Shown: positions 7,034 to 14,262 of the stretch, one piece after another
Layout of the letters: every line of letters begins with the position of its first letter
Position numbering within the stretch: the stretch's first letter is position 1
Notes under the pieces: model-generated
Seen by the model: the letters and a program-made list of their open reading frames with translations, nothing else
Database searches by the model: none
Told to the model about the DNA's origin: nothing
Origin: Clostridiaceae bacterium
GTDB lineage: Bacteria; Bacillota; Clostridia; Oscillospirales; Acutalibacteraceae
NCBI GenBank assembly: GCA_016292455.1
Contig: JAEDIL010000014.1
Location: forward strand, 1 to 24,840
Direction of reading: 5' to 3'
Length of the DNA: 24,840 nt
Position numbers and translations under genes: made by a program

Positions 7034-7807
7034 ATGCAAATGAAAACAACTGTAATCCTTTCAGGAGAGGGAACACAAAACTCGGAAAACTGCGCAGAGT
7101 GTCTGCGCGCAAACAGCTGCGAGGTCAGCGTTGTTGAAAAGGACGGGAAAAAGTTGATACGAGCTGCGCTTGAACAAAAACCGGATGCTGTGGTTATGGA
7201 TGCATTTATGTCTAACCTGGATGCCCTAGGCGTTCTGGAAGAGGCGGGAAAACAGCTCAAAGAGGCAGGGGTTCTTCTTTTTGTAACCTCATCGGTTGAC
7301 AATTCACGCTTTGAAGAAGAAATTCTGGCAGCCGGTGCGGATTATTACTTTCTCAAGCCCTTCGATTATCAGCTTATTGCCGACCGGATAAAGCGCATGG
7401 CTGAGTGGAAAAACGGAAAGAAAAGCAAATTACCCCCAACGGTAAATGACGTCAATGACCTTGAAGTTGTGATTTCTGACATCATGCGTCAGATAGGCGT
7501 GCCGGCTCACATCAAGGGCTATCAGTATCTGAGGCAGTCCATCATGCTTACGGTTAAAGAACCGGAGCTGATGCATGCGGTAACTAAGATTCTGTATCCA
7601 ACCGTTGCAAAGCAGAACAAAACAACGTCCTCGCGTGTGGAAAGGGCAATACGCCACGCAATTGAGGTCGCGTGGGACAGAGGCGATGTAGATGTGTTAA
7701 GCTCATATTTCGGCTACACAATTCAGAACACCCGCGGAAAGCCCACAAATTCAGAGTTCATTGCCATGATAAGCGATAAGCTGCGCCTGAAAATGAAGGC
7801 GGTATAA
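7034..7807 (+). CDS. spo0A: Spo0A, sporulation master response regulator (divergent receiver)
   Basis: Spo0A~P switches cells into sporulation by binding 0A boxes. The C-terminal effector domain (~145-257) is unmistakable: IGVPAHIKGYQYLR, the ILYPTVA block, SRVERAIRHAIEVAW and GKPTNSEFIAMI. The N-terminal receiver keeps the phospho-acceptor Asp56 (VVMDAFM), Thr85 (FVTSS) and Lys108 (FLKPFD). It lacks the usual acidic pair after strand 1: where most Spo0A have ADDN, this one has SGEG (10-13). The MPHLDG loop reads MSNLDA. I chose ATG 7034 because AAGGAAG lies ~7 bases upstream and the promoter -10 at 6983-6988 falls inside any longer frame; ATG 7040 is an alternative. The length is 257 aa against 267 in B. 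subtilis. It follows spoIVB and ends at a terminator shared with ricT. Confidence 0.95.
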   Translation: MQMKTTVILSGEGTQNSENCAECLRANSCEVSVVEKDGKKLIRAALEQKPDAVVMDAFMSNLDALGVLEEAGKQLKEAGVLLFVTSSVDNSRFEEEILAAGADYYFLKPFDYQLIADRIKRMAEWKNGKKSKLPPTVNDVNDLEVVISDIMRQIGVPAHIKGYQYLRQSIMLTVKEPELMHAVTKILYPTVAKQNKTTSSRVERAIRHAIEVAWDRGDVDVLSSYFGYTIQNTRGKPTNSEFIAMISDKLRLKMKAV

Positions 7808-7820
7808 GAGAAAAACCGAA

Positions 7821-7851
7821 GACCGGCGGAAAAAACCGTCGGTCAGTTTTT
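7821..7851. terminator. Bidirectional terminator between spo0A and ricT
   Basis: A 9-bp stem is formed by GACCGGCGG (7821-7829) and CCGTCGGTC (7836-7844), with one G-U pair and a loop of six A. On the plus strand it is followed by AGTTTTTG. On the minus strand the stem is followed by TTCGGTTTTTC. It therefore can end both convergent transcripts. Confidence 0.85.
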
Positions 7852-7852
7852 G

Positions 7853-8716
7853 TTACTCAATTCCTTTGAGAGCGTCAAGCTCCTTTTTGTCAACACGGAT
7901 TTGTGAATCCTTAATAATTTTGACTTGCTTTCTGTCAATAACCAAGGGTGCAGCTTGCGGCTTGGAGTCTAGTCTGACTTTCAAAATGCCGGTCAGAAGA
8001 TTGAAGTCAATAACAGTTCCGCGTCCTTCAGGAGTGTCAACAATTGCTCCGTTTTTCGGAGTGACTCTGAGCAAATGTTCATAGGCGTCCTGTTCATATT
8101 TCAGACAGCACATCAGTCTTCCGCAGGTACCGCTGATTTTTACCGGACTGAGAGAAAGACTCTGCTCCTTTGCCATTTTTACCGAAACGGGCTGAAATTC
8201 ACCGAGAAAGGTGTTGCAGCAGAACGGACGACCGCAGACGCCCAATCCACCGAGCATTTTTGACTCGTCGCGGACACCGATTTGACGAAGCTCAATTCTT
8301 GTTCTGAAAACCGAGGCGAGATCCTTGACCAGCTCGCGGAAATCGACTCTGCCGTCAGCTGTGAAGTAGAACAGAATCTTGTTTCTGTCAAGTGTATATT
8401 CAACGTCAACAAGCTTCATTTTCAGGTTGTGCGCTTCAATCTTTTTGAGGCATATATCAAACGCCTCTTTTTCCTTTTCCTTGTTTTCGGCAACAATTTT
8501 AAGGTCGTTTTTGTTTGCCGGTCTGAGAACCGGTTTCAGTTCAGAAGTCAGTTCGTCATCCGGAATCCCTCTGTCTGAAAAAGTTACCTCGCCGCATTCA
8601 AGCCCGCGAGCGGTTTCAACAATTACCTTATCTCTGACTTTAAGTTCAAAGCCGTTAGGACTGAAATAATAGACCTTTCCGACGTTTTTGAATCTGACTC
8701 CGACAACTTTTACCAT
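7853..8716 (-). CDS. ricT: RicT/YaaT, PSP1-domain iron-sulfur protein
   Basis: RicT (YaaT) forms the Y-complex with RicA and RicF in B. subtilis; the complex carries [4Fe-4S] clusters, helps RNase Y mature transcripts, and is needed for normal sporulation and competence. The PSP1 domain occupies roughly residues 45-135. Six cysteines form two CxxxxCC blocks: Cys161/166/167 (CGRPFCC) and Cys198/203/204 (CGRLMCC), matching the cluster-binding Cys of the family. I chose ATG 8716: AAAGG lies 9 bases upstream and the protein then begins MVKVVGVRF, as usual. The ATG at 8725 is too close to that site. Length is 287 aa. It lies 26 bases after holB, the same order as Bacillus holB-yaaT, and converges on spo0A. 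Confidence 0.92.
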   Translation of the reverse strand: MVKVVGVRFKNVGKVYYFSPNGFELKVRDKVIVETARGLECGEVTFSDRGIPDDELTSELKPVLRPANKNDLKIVAENKEKEKEAFDICLKKIEAHNLKMKLVDVEYTLDRNKILFYFTADGRVDFRELVKDLASVFRTRIELRQIGVRDESKMLGGLGVCGRPFCCNTFLGEFQPVSVKMAKEQSLSLSPVKISGTCGRLMCCLKYEQDAYEHLLRVTPKNGAIVDTPEGRGTVIDFNLLTGILKVRLDSKPQAAPLVIDRKQVKIIKDSQIRVDKKELDALKGIE

Positions 8717-8742
8717 CGGTTTCATCCTTTCTGTATAAAAAC

Positions 8743-9609
8743 TCATGAAACTTTTATTCTTGAATATACGCTGCAAAGGCGCGTGACCGAAAGATTATGG
8801 TTCGCCGCTCTTTCAGTGCATTGTGAAAGCAGCTTCGTTTCCTCAATAAGCTCGAGAAGCTTTTTTGGTGTAAAGCCAAGCCTCAGATTATTTGCCTGCT
8901 CCCCACAGCCGGAAAGCGTTGCTTCGTTCGGAACGAGTGCGTCCCTGAATATGAGAACAAGGAATGGCAGAACGTCCCTGAACAGCGCTTTATCTTTGAA
9001 AAGGGCAGAGGTGGCAAAGAGCAGTTCAGACTCGCTTCTGCAAAGCGCATCAATAATTTCTGTTGCAGCTGCAACAACCTTCGGATTCTTTCCTGCGTCA
9101 AGGGCACTTTCCTCCTGAGAGAGCATAAAAGCGCAGGCTCTTGAAATAACGGTTTCAAGCAGGGCAGATTTTGAAGGGCAGGTGAGAATGAAACAGACAT
9201 GCGCGGCAGGTTCTTCAAAAATTTTCAACAGTGCATTCTGTGCCTGTGGATTCATGTTCTGCGCTTCGGCAATAATAAAAACACTCTTTTCGCCGTCATT
9301 AGGCAAAAGTGTTGCCTTTTCCTTTAACCTGCGAACGTCGTCAACCTTAATAGCTGTCGCACCCTCATCTTTCTGAAAAATGTATATATCCGGGTGGTTG
9401 CCGCTTTGCGCTTTTTTGCAGGCGCGGCAGGCGCCGCAGGGCTTTCCTTCTCCGGTGCAGACAAGTGCCTTTGCAGTCTCCTTTGCGCAAAGAAGCCGCG
9501 TGTTTTCGTCCGAACCTTCAAAAATGACGGCGTGGGGAAAGGAATTCGCATTGAGCGCATGTGCGATTTTATTTTTACTGCCGTCGTCAAAGCAAAGACC
9601 CTCGAACAA
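8743..9609 (-). CDS. holB: DNA polymerase III delta-prime subunit
   Basis: Delta-prime is a structural subunit of the clamp loader. Visible landmarks are a zinc-binding cluster Cys51/58/61/64 (CGACRAC), VDDVRRLKEKA (89-99), the sensor-like block AQNMNPQAQNALLKIFEEP (116-134) and ETVISRA (152-158). The P-loop position reads FEGSDENTRLL, with no GKT/S, so it cannot bind nucleotide in the standard way; that is normal for many delta-prime proteins. I chose TTG 9609 because GGAGG lies 7 bases upstream and the protein starts MFEGLCFDDGSKNKI, in family register. An ATG at 9630 lacks a ribosome site. Length is 288 aa. It is the first gene of the holB-ricT operon, with its own promoter. Confidence 0.9.
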   Translation of the reverse strand: MFEGLCFDDGSKNKIAHALNANSFPHAVIFEGSDENTRLLCAKETAKALVCTGEGKPCGACRACKKAQSGNHPDIYIFQKDEGATAIKVDDVRRLKEKATLLPNDGEKSVFIIAEAQNMNPQAQNALLKIFEEPAAHVCFILTCPSKSALLETVISRACAFMLSQEESALDAGKNPKVVAAATEIIDALCRSESELLFATSALFKDKALFRDVLPFLVLIFRDALVPNEATLSGCGEQANNLRLGFTPKKLLELIEETKLLSQCTERAANHNLSVTRLCSVYSRIKVS

Positions 9610-9670
9610 AACAACACCTCCGCAAAACATCTGTTGTGTACCGGCGGCTATATCCGGTGCACACCGGGAA

Positions 9671-9699
9671 ATTATACAACAAAATATGAAAAATGACAA
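9671..9699 (-). promoter_or_regulatory. Sigma-A type promoter of holB-ricT
   Basis: Read on the minus strand: -35 TTGTCA (9699-9694), a 17-base spacer and -10 TATAAT (9676-9671). Transcription would start near 9664, about 55 bases before the TTG start codon of holB. Confidence 0.7.
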
Positions 9700-9761
9700 G
9701 TACTATTTTTCGCCTGTTTGGCAGACGGAAACAAAAAGTCATTTCATAGTTGTTATTTTTG

Positions 9762-9790
9762 TTGACACAATGACGAATAAATGGTAAACT
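9762..9790 (+). promoter_or_regulatory. Sigma-A type promoter of the secreted zinc-ribbon protein
   Basis: A consensus -35 TTGACA (9762-9767) and a 17-base spacer ending in TGG (extended -10) precede -10 TAAACT (9785-9790). Strong AAAAGGAG follows at 9822-9829, before the ATG at 9838. It lies back to back with the holB promoter. Confidence 0.75.
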
Positions 9791-9837
9791 AACTATGAAC
9801 AAGTTTAACCTTAATATATATAAAAGGAGTTGTTTGT

Positions 9838-11286
9838 ATGAAAAAAATACTTTGCGTCGTTTTGTCATTGATTCTTGCTGTTTCATCGCTCGGCACAGTT
9901 GCTTTTGCTGCCGGTGACAGCGGCAACGGCACCGGTGATTTCGGCTTTGACCTCTCAGAGCTCGTTACCGAAAAGATCAATGAAATTGATTTTCAGAAGG
10001 CTCTTGAAAATTACAACTTTGACGGCAGTGCTCTTCCTGAGGACTACTATGGCGAGGACGGCCAGTATGATATTGAAGCACTGATCCAGAGCGGTACGGC
10101 TCAGGACGTGTATATGTTCGGTCTTTCGCTTGATTTCCTCTATAACAGCACCGATTCACTCTTGTGGGCAACCCTGCCCTCTGCGGCCAATCCGAAGTGC
10201 ACTGACTGCAAAAAGGATTATCCGAGAGAAAGTGTTCCCGACAACAAATGCCCGGACTGCGGAAAGACGCTTAAAACCGAAAATATCAGAAACGATATTG
10301 CTATTGCCAAGGGTAACCTGAATATGATGCTGCTCAATATCATCAGGGACCACATCTCGGGCGATAAGCTTTACAGCGATAAAAACGCAACCAGAATCTG
10401 CAATTTCATCGGTCATCTCTTTTTCGAAAATTACGTTGATCAGACAATCACCTTTGAAATTCCTGTTGTTGAGGAAAATGAAGACGACTTCTACGACACA
10501 ATCGGAGAGCGCAGCGGTCTTGTAAGTCTTATTCAGAATAACTGGTGCAATAATCGCGCGCTCAACTACAAACCGCTTCTCTATACGTTCGGAGTCAACT
10601 TCTCCCGCTTTGCGGTTCCTGAAAAGGATATTTACAATGCGAAGATTGTAACAAGATTCCTTTTGAAGGCAATCGTTTCATCGGTTCTCGACCGTGGTCC
10701 CGTCAACTATCTGCTTGACCTCATCTGGGCATTTTCAAGAACCTACACAATGTTCTTCTATGAGCCAATCAAAGCACTTTTCAATGTAAAGATTGCTAAC
10801 GGTGTAATTACCGAGGAAGAGCTTTCAACTCTCAAAGGTCTCCTTAACCTTATTTCAAACAACAATAACCCGAACGACACAACCAAGCTCCAGTTTGTGA
10901 CTCCTCCGGTTTACAGATTTGCTAATTCAAAGGATACTACCGAATTGTTCCTTTATCTTATGATCTATCTCAACCTCGTCGGAAAACACTCTACCAATCC
11001 CACAGCGGTTGAAGGAATCAAGAACAGTATCAACTCAAGTTCAGAGCTTTCCGCCAAGGAAAAAGAAAAACTTTTGAAGGTTACTGACGGAATGTTCTGC
11101 GGCAATCTGAAAGATCTTGTTCCGGAACTTGTCAACTATATGATTGAAAACATCTCGGAAGCAAAGGACACTATTTGGCAAACCTTTGTCAAGTTTATCA
11201 AAAACTTCATTAACGGCTTTGTTAAGATATTTGACAGAATTTATCAGAATTTCCAGAATCTGGGAGATTGGGGAAAAGTCGAATAA
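9838..11286 (+). CDS. Secreted protein of unknown function with a four-Cys zinc-ribbon motif
   Basis: I do not recognise this family. A clear signal peptide covers residues 1-24 (KK, hydrophobic core, AFA/AG cut site), so the product is exported. An Asp/Glu-rich stretch follows at ~27-90. At 121-141 there are two CxxC knuckles, Cys121/124 (CTDC) and Cys138/141 (CPDC), 13 residues apart, typical of a rubredoxin-like zinc ribbon; that is unusual outside the cytoplasm. The rest, ~150-482, looks helical with several hydrophobic stretches (e.g. 258-315) but no certain membrane anchor, and ends in an amphipathic, aromatic-rich segment (IKNFINGFVKIFDRIYQNF). It has its own strong promoter and AAAAGGAG site. 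A DUF1540 gene follows 88 bases later with no strong terminator between, so the two may share a transcript. Confidence 0.8.
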   Translation: MKKILCVVLSLILAVSSLGTVAFAAGDSGNGTGDFGFDLSELVTEKINEIDFQKALENYNFDGSALPEDYYGEDGQYDIEALIQSGTAQDVYMFGLSLDFLYNSTDSLLWATLPSAANPKCTDCKKDYPRESVPDNKCPDCGKTLKTENIRNDIAIAKGNLNMMLLNIIRDHISGDKLYSDKNATRICNFIGHLFFENYVDQTITFEIPVVEENEDDFYDTIGERSGLVSLIQNNWCNNRALNYKPLLYTFGVNFSRFAVPEKDIYNAKIVTRFLLKAIVSSVLDRGPVNYLLDLIWAFSRTYTMFFYEPIKALFNVKIANGVITEEELSTLKGLLNLISNNNNPNDTTKLQFVTPPVYRFANSKDTTELFLYLMIYLNLVGKHSTNPTAVEGIKNSINSSSELSAKEKEKLLKVTDGMFCGNLKDLVPELVNYMIENISEAKDTIWQTFVKFIKNFINGFVKIFDRIYQNFQNLGDWGKVE

Positions 11287-11374
11287 TCCGCCGCGTTTTG
11301 TGAATCCTAAGAAAAGGCTCGAATTGCTGATGCTTCGGCTGTTCGGGCCGTATTTTTGTTAAGGTGGTATTTTT

Positions 11375-11545
11375 ATGAACTGCAAAGATGCTAACAAGTC
11401 TATTGGCTGTACAGTTGAAAAATGTGCACATCACTGCCATTCGGAAAACTATTGCACCCTTGACTGTGTTTCGATCGGTACTCATGAAAGCGATCCCAAG
11501 GTTTGCCAGTGCGTTGACTGCGAATCCTTTGTACCCAGATCATAA
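11375..11545 (+). CDS. Small Cys-rich DUF1540 protein (56 aa)
   Basis: The ATG has AAGGTGG seven bases upstream and the frame encodes 56 residues, nine of them Cys (3, 12, 17, 21, 27, 31, 44, 46, 49). The pattern GCTVEKCAHHC ... YCTLDCVSIGT ... CQCVDCESF matches DUF1540 (PF07561), a short family with a CxVxxC start and a C-x-x-F end, common in Clostridia and of unknown function; metal binding is an inference from the Cys spacing. There is no signal peptide, so it should be cytoplasmic. A weak hairpin (CGGC 11336-11339 with GCCG 11347-11350, then ATTTTTG) lies just upstream and could reduce read-through from the secreted-protein gene. A strong terminator follows. Confidence 0.88.
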   Translation: MNCKDANKSIGCTVEKCAHHCHSENYCTLDCVSIGTHESDPKVCQCVDCESFVPRS

Positions 11546-11558
11546 CACCAATTAAAAC

Positions 11559-11599
11559 AAAGCCGCCGGGAGGTTTTATTGCCGGCGGTTTCGTTTTTT
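11559..11599 (+). terminator. Rho-independent terminator after DUF1540
   Basis: The stem AAGCCGCCGG (11560-11569) pairs with CCGGCGGTTT (11582-11591) with one G-U pair. It is followed by CGTTTTTTC. It lies directly before the tmcAL promoter. Confidence 0.88.
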
Positions 11600-11600
11600 C

Positions 11601-11629
11601 TTGACAAAAAAATATATCGGAACTAAAAT
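11601..11629 (+). promoter_or_regulatory. Sigma-A type promoter of tmcAL
   Basis: A consensus -35 TTGACA (11601-11606) and a 17-base spacer lead to -10 TAAAAT (11624-11629). The expected start near 11636 lies only ~3 bases before the AGGAGGTGA ribosome site, so the leader is about 16 bases. Confidence 0.8.
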
Positions 11630-11651
11630 ATACCGGTTAGGAGGTGAGCGT

Positions 11652-12833
11652 TTGAAAGTTGCAGGGATAATCTGTGAATACAATCCGTTTCATAACGGAC
11701 ATTTATATCAGATTGAGCAGACGCGGAAAGAAGCAACTCACATCGTTTGCGCGATGAGCGGAAACTTTGTTCAGCGTGGGGATCTTGCAATTGTTGACAA
11801 ATGGGCAAGAGCAAAGATCGCTGTTCTTTGCGGTGCAGACCTTGTTATTGAAATTCCGACTCCGTGGGCTTGTTCTTCGGCTGAGAATTTTGCAAGAGGC
11901 GGAGTTCATCTTCTTGCGTCAATCGGCGCTGATATTATCTCTTTCGGGTGTGAAAACTCTGACAGCAGGATACTAAAAAAAGCAGCCGAAGCGGTTGACT
12001 CGCCGGCGGCCGGAGAACTGATAAAGGCCGGAATGAGTAAGGGTCTGACGTATCCCGCCGCCCTCAGAAGAGCGGTTGCAGAGCTTTTCGGAAATGAAAC
12101 GGCGGAGGTTTTTGACAGCCCAAACAACACGCTTTCCGTTGAATACATCAGGCAAAGCGAAAACCTCGGTCTTTCCTTGAATTTTCTTCCGATAAAAAGA
12201 AGAAAGGCTCAGCACGCAGAAGAGAAGCTTGTTTACAGCAGTATTGCAAGTGCGGCTGCGTTAAGAAATTTTGACAGAACAGAGGAAATCAAAAACTATA
12301 TTCCGGATGTTGGCTATGAAGTGTTGTCGGAGCTTGAAAGAGCGGGTCTGTATCCGTACAGAATCGGTAACTCCGAAAGGGTTCTGCTGGCTTTTCTGCG
12401 CCGGATGCAAGCGGAAGAAATGATAAGATATGTTTCGGACGAAAACGGTCTGGCACAAAGACTGCATCGCGCTTCCAGAACCGCAGATTCGTTTGATGAG
12501 CTCATAAATAATGTAAAAGTCAAAAACGTCACCCTCGCCGCTGTGAGACGCGCTGTCTTTTCGTGTTTTCTTAAAATACCTTGTGAAATTGCCGGAAAGC
12601 TTCCTGCGTATATAAGAATACTTGCGATGAACAAACGAGGGGCTGAGATAATAAGAAACAGCAGTTGCCCGTTGCCGATCATAACAAGGCACTCGCAGTC
12701 TGCCGCTTTGTCTGATTTCGGCAGAGAGATTTATAACCTTGAATGTTCGTGCACTGACATATACTCACTGTTCTCAAAAAAAATATCGGATTGTTCACGC
12801 GAGCAAACAAGTCCGATATTTATTAAAGATTAA
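11652..12833 (+). CDS. tmcAL: tRNA(Met) cytidine acetate ligase TmcAL (YlbM family)
   Basis: TmcAL uses ATP and acetate to make N4-acetylcytidine at the wobble position of elongator tRNA(Met). The N-terminus is a nucleotidyltransferase fold: VAGIICEYNPFHNGHLYQIE with the HxGH-type motif FHNGH (13-17), then AMSGNFVQRGDLAIVDKWAR (33-52), and DLVIEIPTPWACSSAENFA further on, all characteristic. I chose TTG 11652: AGGAGGTGA (11639-11647) is ideally placed, and the upstream part of the open frame is the promoter itself. Length is 393 aa. The last ~17 codons also contain the mtaB terminator from the opposite strand. It converges with mtaB with a 13-base gap. Confidence 0.93.
   Translation: MKVAGIICEYNPFHNGHLYQIEQTRKEATHIVCAMSGNFVQRGDLAIVDKWARAKIAVLCGADLVIEIPTPWACSSAENFARGGVHLLASIGADIISFGCENSDSRILKKAAEAVDSPAAGELIKAGMSKGLTYPAALRRAVAELFGNETAEVFDSPNNTLSVEYIRQSENLGLSLNFLPIKRRKAQHAEEKLVYSSIASAAALRNFDRTEEIKNYIPDVGYEVLSELERAGLYPYRIGNSERVLLAFLRRMQAEEMIRYVSDENGLAQRLHRASRTADSFDELINNVKVKNVTLAAVRRAVFSCFLKIPCEIAGKLPAYIRILAMNKRGAEIIRNSSCPLPIITRHSQSAALSDFGREIYNLECSCTDIYSLFSKKISDCSREQTSPIFIKD
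12776..12821 (-). terminator. Rho-independent terminator of mtaB, inside the 3' end of tmcAL
   Basis: AAATATCGGA (12781-12790) pairs perfectly with TCCGATATTT (12812-12821). An inner 6-bp stem (TTGTTC with GAGCAA) strengthens the loop. On the minus strand the stem merges into a run of eight T (A-run 12776-12783 on plus). Only the minus strand has a U-tract, so it serves mtaB. Confidence 0.85.
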
Positions 12834-12846
12834 GCAGAATTTTCGA

Positions 12847-14136
12847 TTACAGGATTTCGCCTGTGTTCCAGTCTTTTCCGACGCCGGTCAATCTGACGTC
12901 AACAAGCTTTCCGCAAAGCTCACGATCTGCGCTGACCTTGACGGGTGTATAGTTTGCTGTATGTCCGAGAATCAAGCCGTCCTTTTCTTTGCTTTCAAAA
13001 AGGACGGAGAAGACTTTTCCGACTTGCGAATTGAGGAATTTACGCCGGATTTTTTCACATTCATAAATCATTTCAGCTGAACGCTTTTCCTTGACGGTCT
13101 TCGGAAGATGACCGTCCATTTTTTCTGCTTTTGTTCCGATTCTGACAGAATACGGAAAAACGTGGACTTTTTCAAAACCGATTTCCTCAACAAAGCGCAG
13201 ACTTTCTTTAAAATCCTCCTCGGATTCACCGCAGAAACCTACCATGACATCAGTTGTCAGCGCACAATCCTTGAATTTTGAACGAAGTGAATTGCAAAGA
13301 GAACGGAATTCATCGGCAGTGTAATGGCGGTTCATCCGGCGCAGCGTGTTATCGCATCCGCTTTGAAGCGAAATGTGAAACTGTGGGCAAAGCTTTTTAC
13401 ATTTTGAAAGCCTTTCTACAACCTCTTCTGTCAGATGATCCGGTTCAAGCGAGCCGAGCCGGACTCGTTCAATTCCGTCTATCGAACAGGCAAGCTCAAC
13501 AGCGGCGCAAAAGCTTTCGCCAATATCCTGCCCGTAGGAGGAAAGATTGATTCCGACAAGAACAACTTCCTTGTATCCTGCGGCTGATAAGTCTTCAAGT
13601 TCTCTTTTCAGAACATCAAGAGGCTTTGAACGAACTCTGCCGCGTGAAACAGGAATAATGCAATACGTACAGAAACGATTGCAGCCATCCTGAATTTTGA
13701 TGTATGCGCGTGTGCGCTCATTGAACGACGTTATCGGGCAAACATCAAACGCTTCGCCGCTGCCGTGCTGCGAAGTAACAACGCGACGCTGTCTGTCTCT
13801 CAGAAATGCTTCAAGAATTTCCGGAAGTTCGACGTTGTTTTTGTTTCCGATTACTATGTCCGCTTCGATAAGGCTTTCTGCTTCCGCGGGATAAGCCTGC
13901 GGCATACAGCCGGTAAGCACAACAACAGCATCGGGATTGTTCCGTTTGAAACGTCTGACAGCCTGCCGGGTTTTTCTGTCTGACTCGGCAGTTACCGTAC
14001 ATGAGTTAATAATGCAGACATCGGCATTTTCGCCTTCGGCGGCAGCTTCATAGCCGAATTTTAAAAGCAACTCACCCAATGCCTGACTTTCATATTGATT
14101 CACTTTGCAGCCAAGTGTATAAAAAGAAAATTTCAT
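12847..14136 (-). CDS. mtaB: MtaB, tRNA t6A37 methylthiotransferase (radical SAM)
   Basis: MtaB adds a methylthio group to t6A37 of tRNAs reading ANN codons. The N-terminal UPF0004 domain carries cluster Cys10 (TLGCKVNQYES), Cys46 (INSCTVT) and Cys77 (LTGCMPQ). The radical SAM motif is Cys152/156/159 (GCNRFCTYC), followed by IPVSRGRVRS. A C-terminal TRAM-like region (~375-429) holds the LILGHTANYTPVKV block. LGCKVNQYE and the ISLQSGCD block fit MtaB (YqeV) better than MiaB. The ATG at 14136 has GAGG five to six bases upstream. Length is 429 aa. It is transcribed alone from a near-perfect promoter and ends at a terminator lying within tmcAL. Confidence 0.92.
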   Translation of the reverse strand: MKFSFYTLGCKVNQYESQALGELLLKFGYEAAAEGENADVCIINSCTVTAESDRKTRQAVRRFKRNNPDAVVVLTGCMPQAYPAEAESLIEADIVIGNKNNVELPEILEAFLRDRQRRVVTSQHGSGEAFDVCPITSFNERTRAYIKIQDGCNRFCTYCIIPVSRGRVRSKPLDVLKRELEDLSAAGYKEVVLVGINLSSYGQDIGESFCAAVELACSIDGIERVRLGSLEPDHLTEEVVERLSKCKKLCPQFHISLQSGCDNTLRRMNRHYTADEFRSLCNSLRSKFKDCALTTDVMVGFCGESEEDFKESLRFVEEIGFEKVHVFPYSVRIGTKAEKMDGHLPKTVKEKRSAEMIYECEKIRRKFLNSQVGKVFSVLFESKEKDGLILGHTANYTPVKVSADRELCGKLVDVRLTGVGKDWNTGEIL

Positions 14137-14176
14137 ATTATCCTCACACTGAACAGAGAATTATGTTTGTCTGTTG

Positions 14177-14205
14177 ATTATAAATCAAACTCAGTCTCTT
14201 TTCAA
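14177..14205 (-). promoter_or_regulatory. Sigma-A type promoter of mtaB
   Basis: Read on the minus strand: -35 TTGAAA (14205-14200), a 17-base spacer and a perfect -10 TATAAT (14182-14177). Transcription would begin near 14170, giving a leader of ~34 bases. I see no equally good promoter toward dacF in the same divergent gap. Confidence 0.8.
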
Positions 14206-14262
14206 CTGCTTTGTTTTAATTTTCGCTTTTTTGTCATATATAAATTGTGAGGAGTTGATGAT

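Noticed and set aside
9380..9787. 135-residue plus-strand frame
   Set aside because: Antisense to holB and runs through two predicted promoters.
12261..12692. 143-residue minus-strand frame (and an overlapping one at 12314-12682)
   Set aside because: Antisense to tmcAL, whose family assignment is clear; no ribosome site or domain.
12739..13080. 113-residue plus-strand frame across the tmcAL-mtaB junction
   Set aside because: Overlaps the 3' ends of two well-supported convergent genes and carries no known motif.
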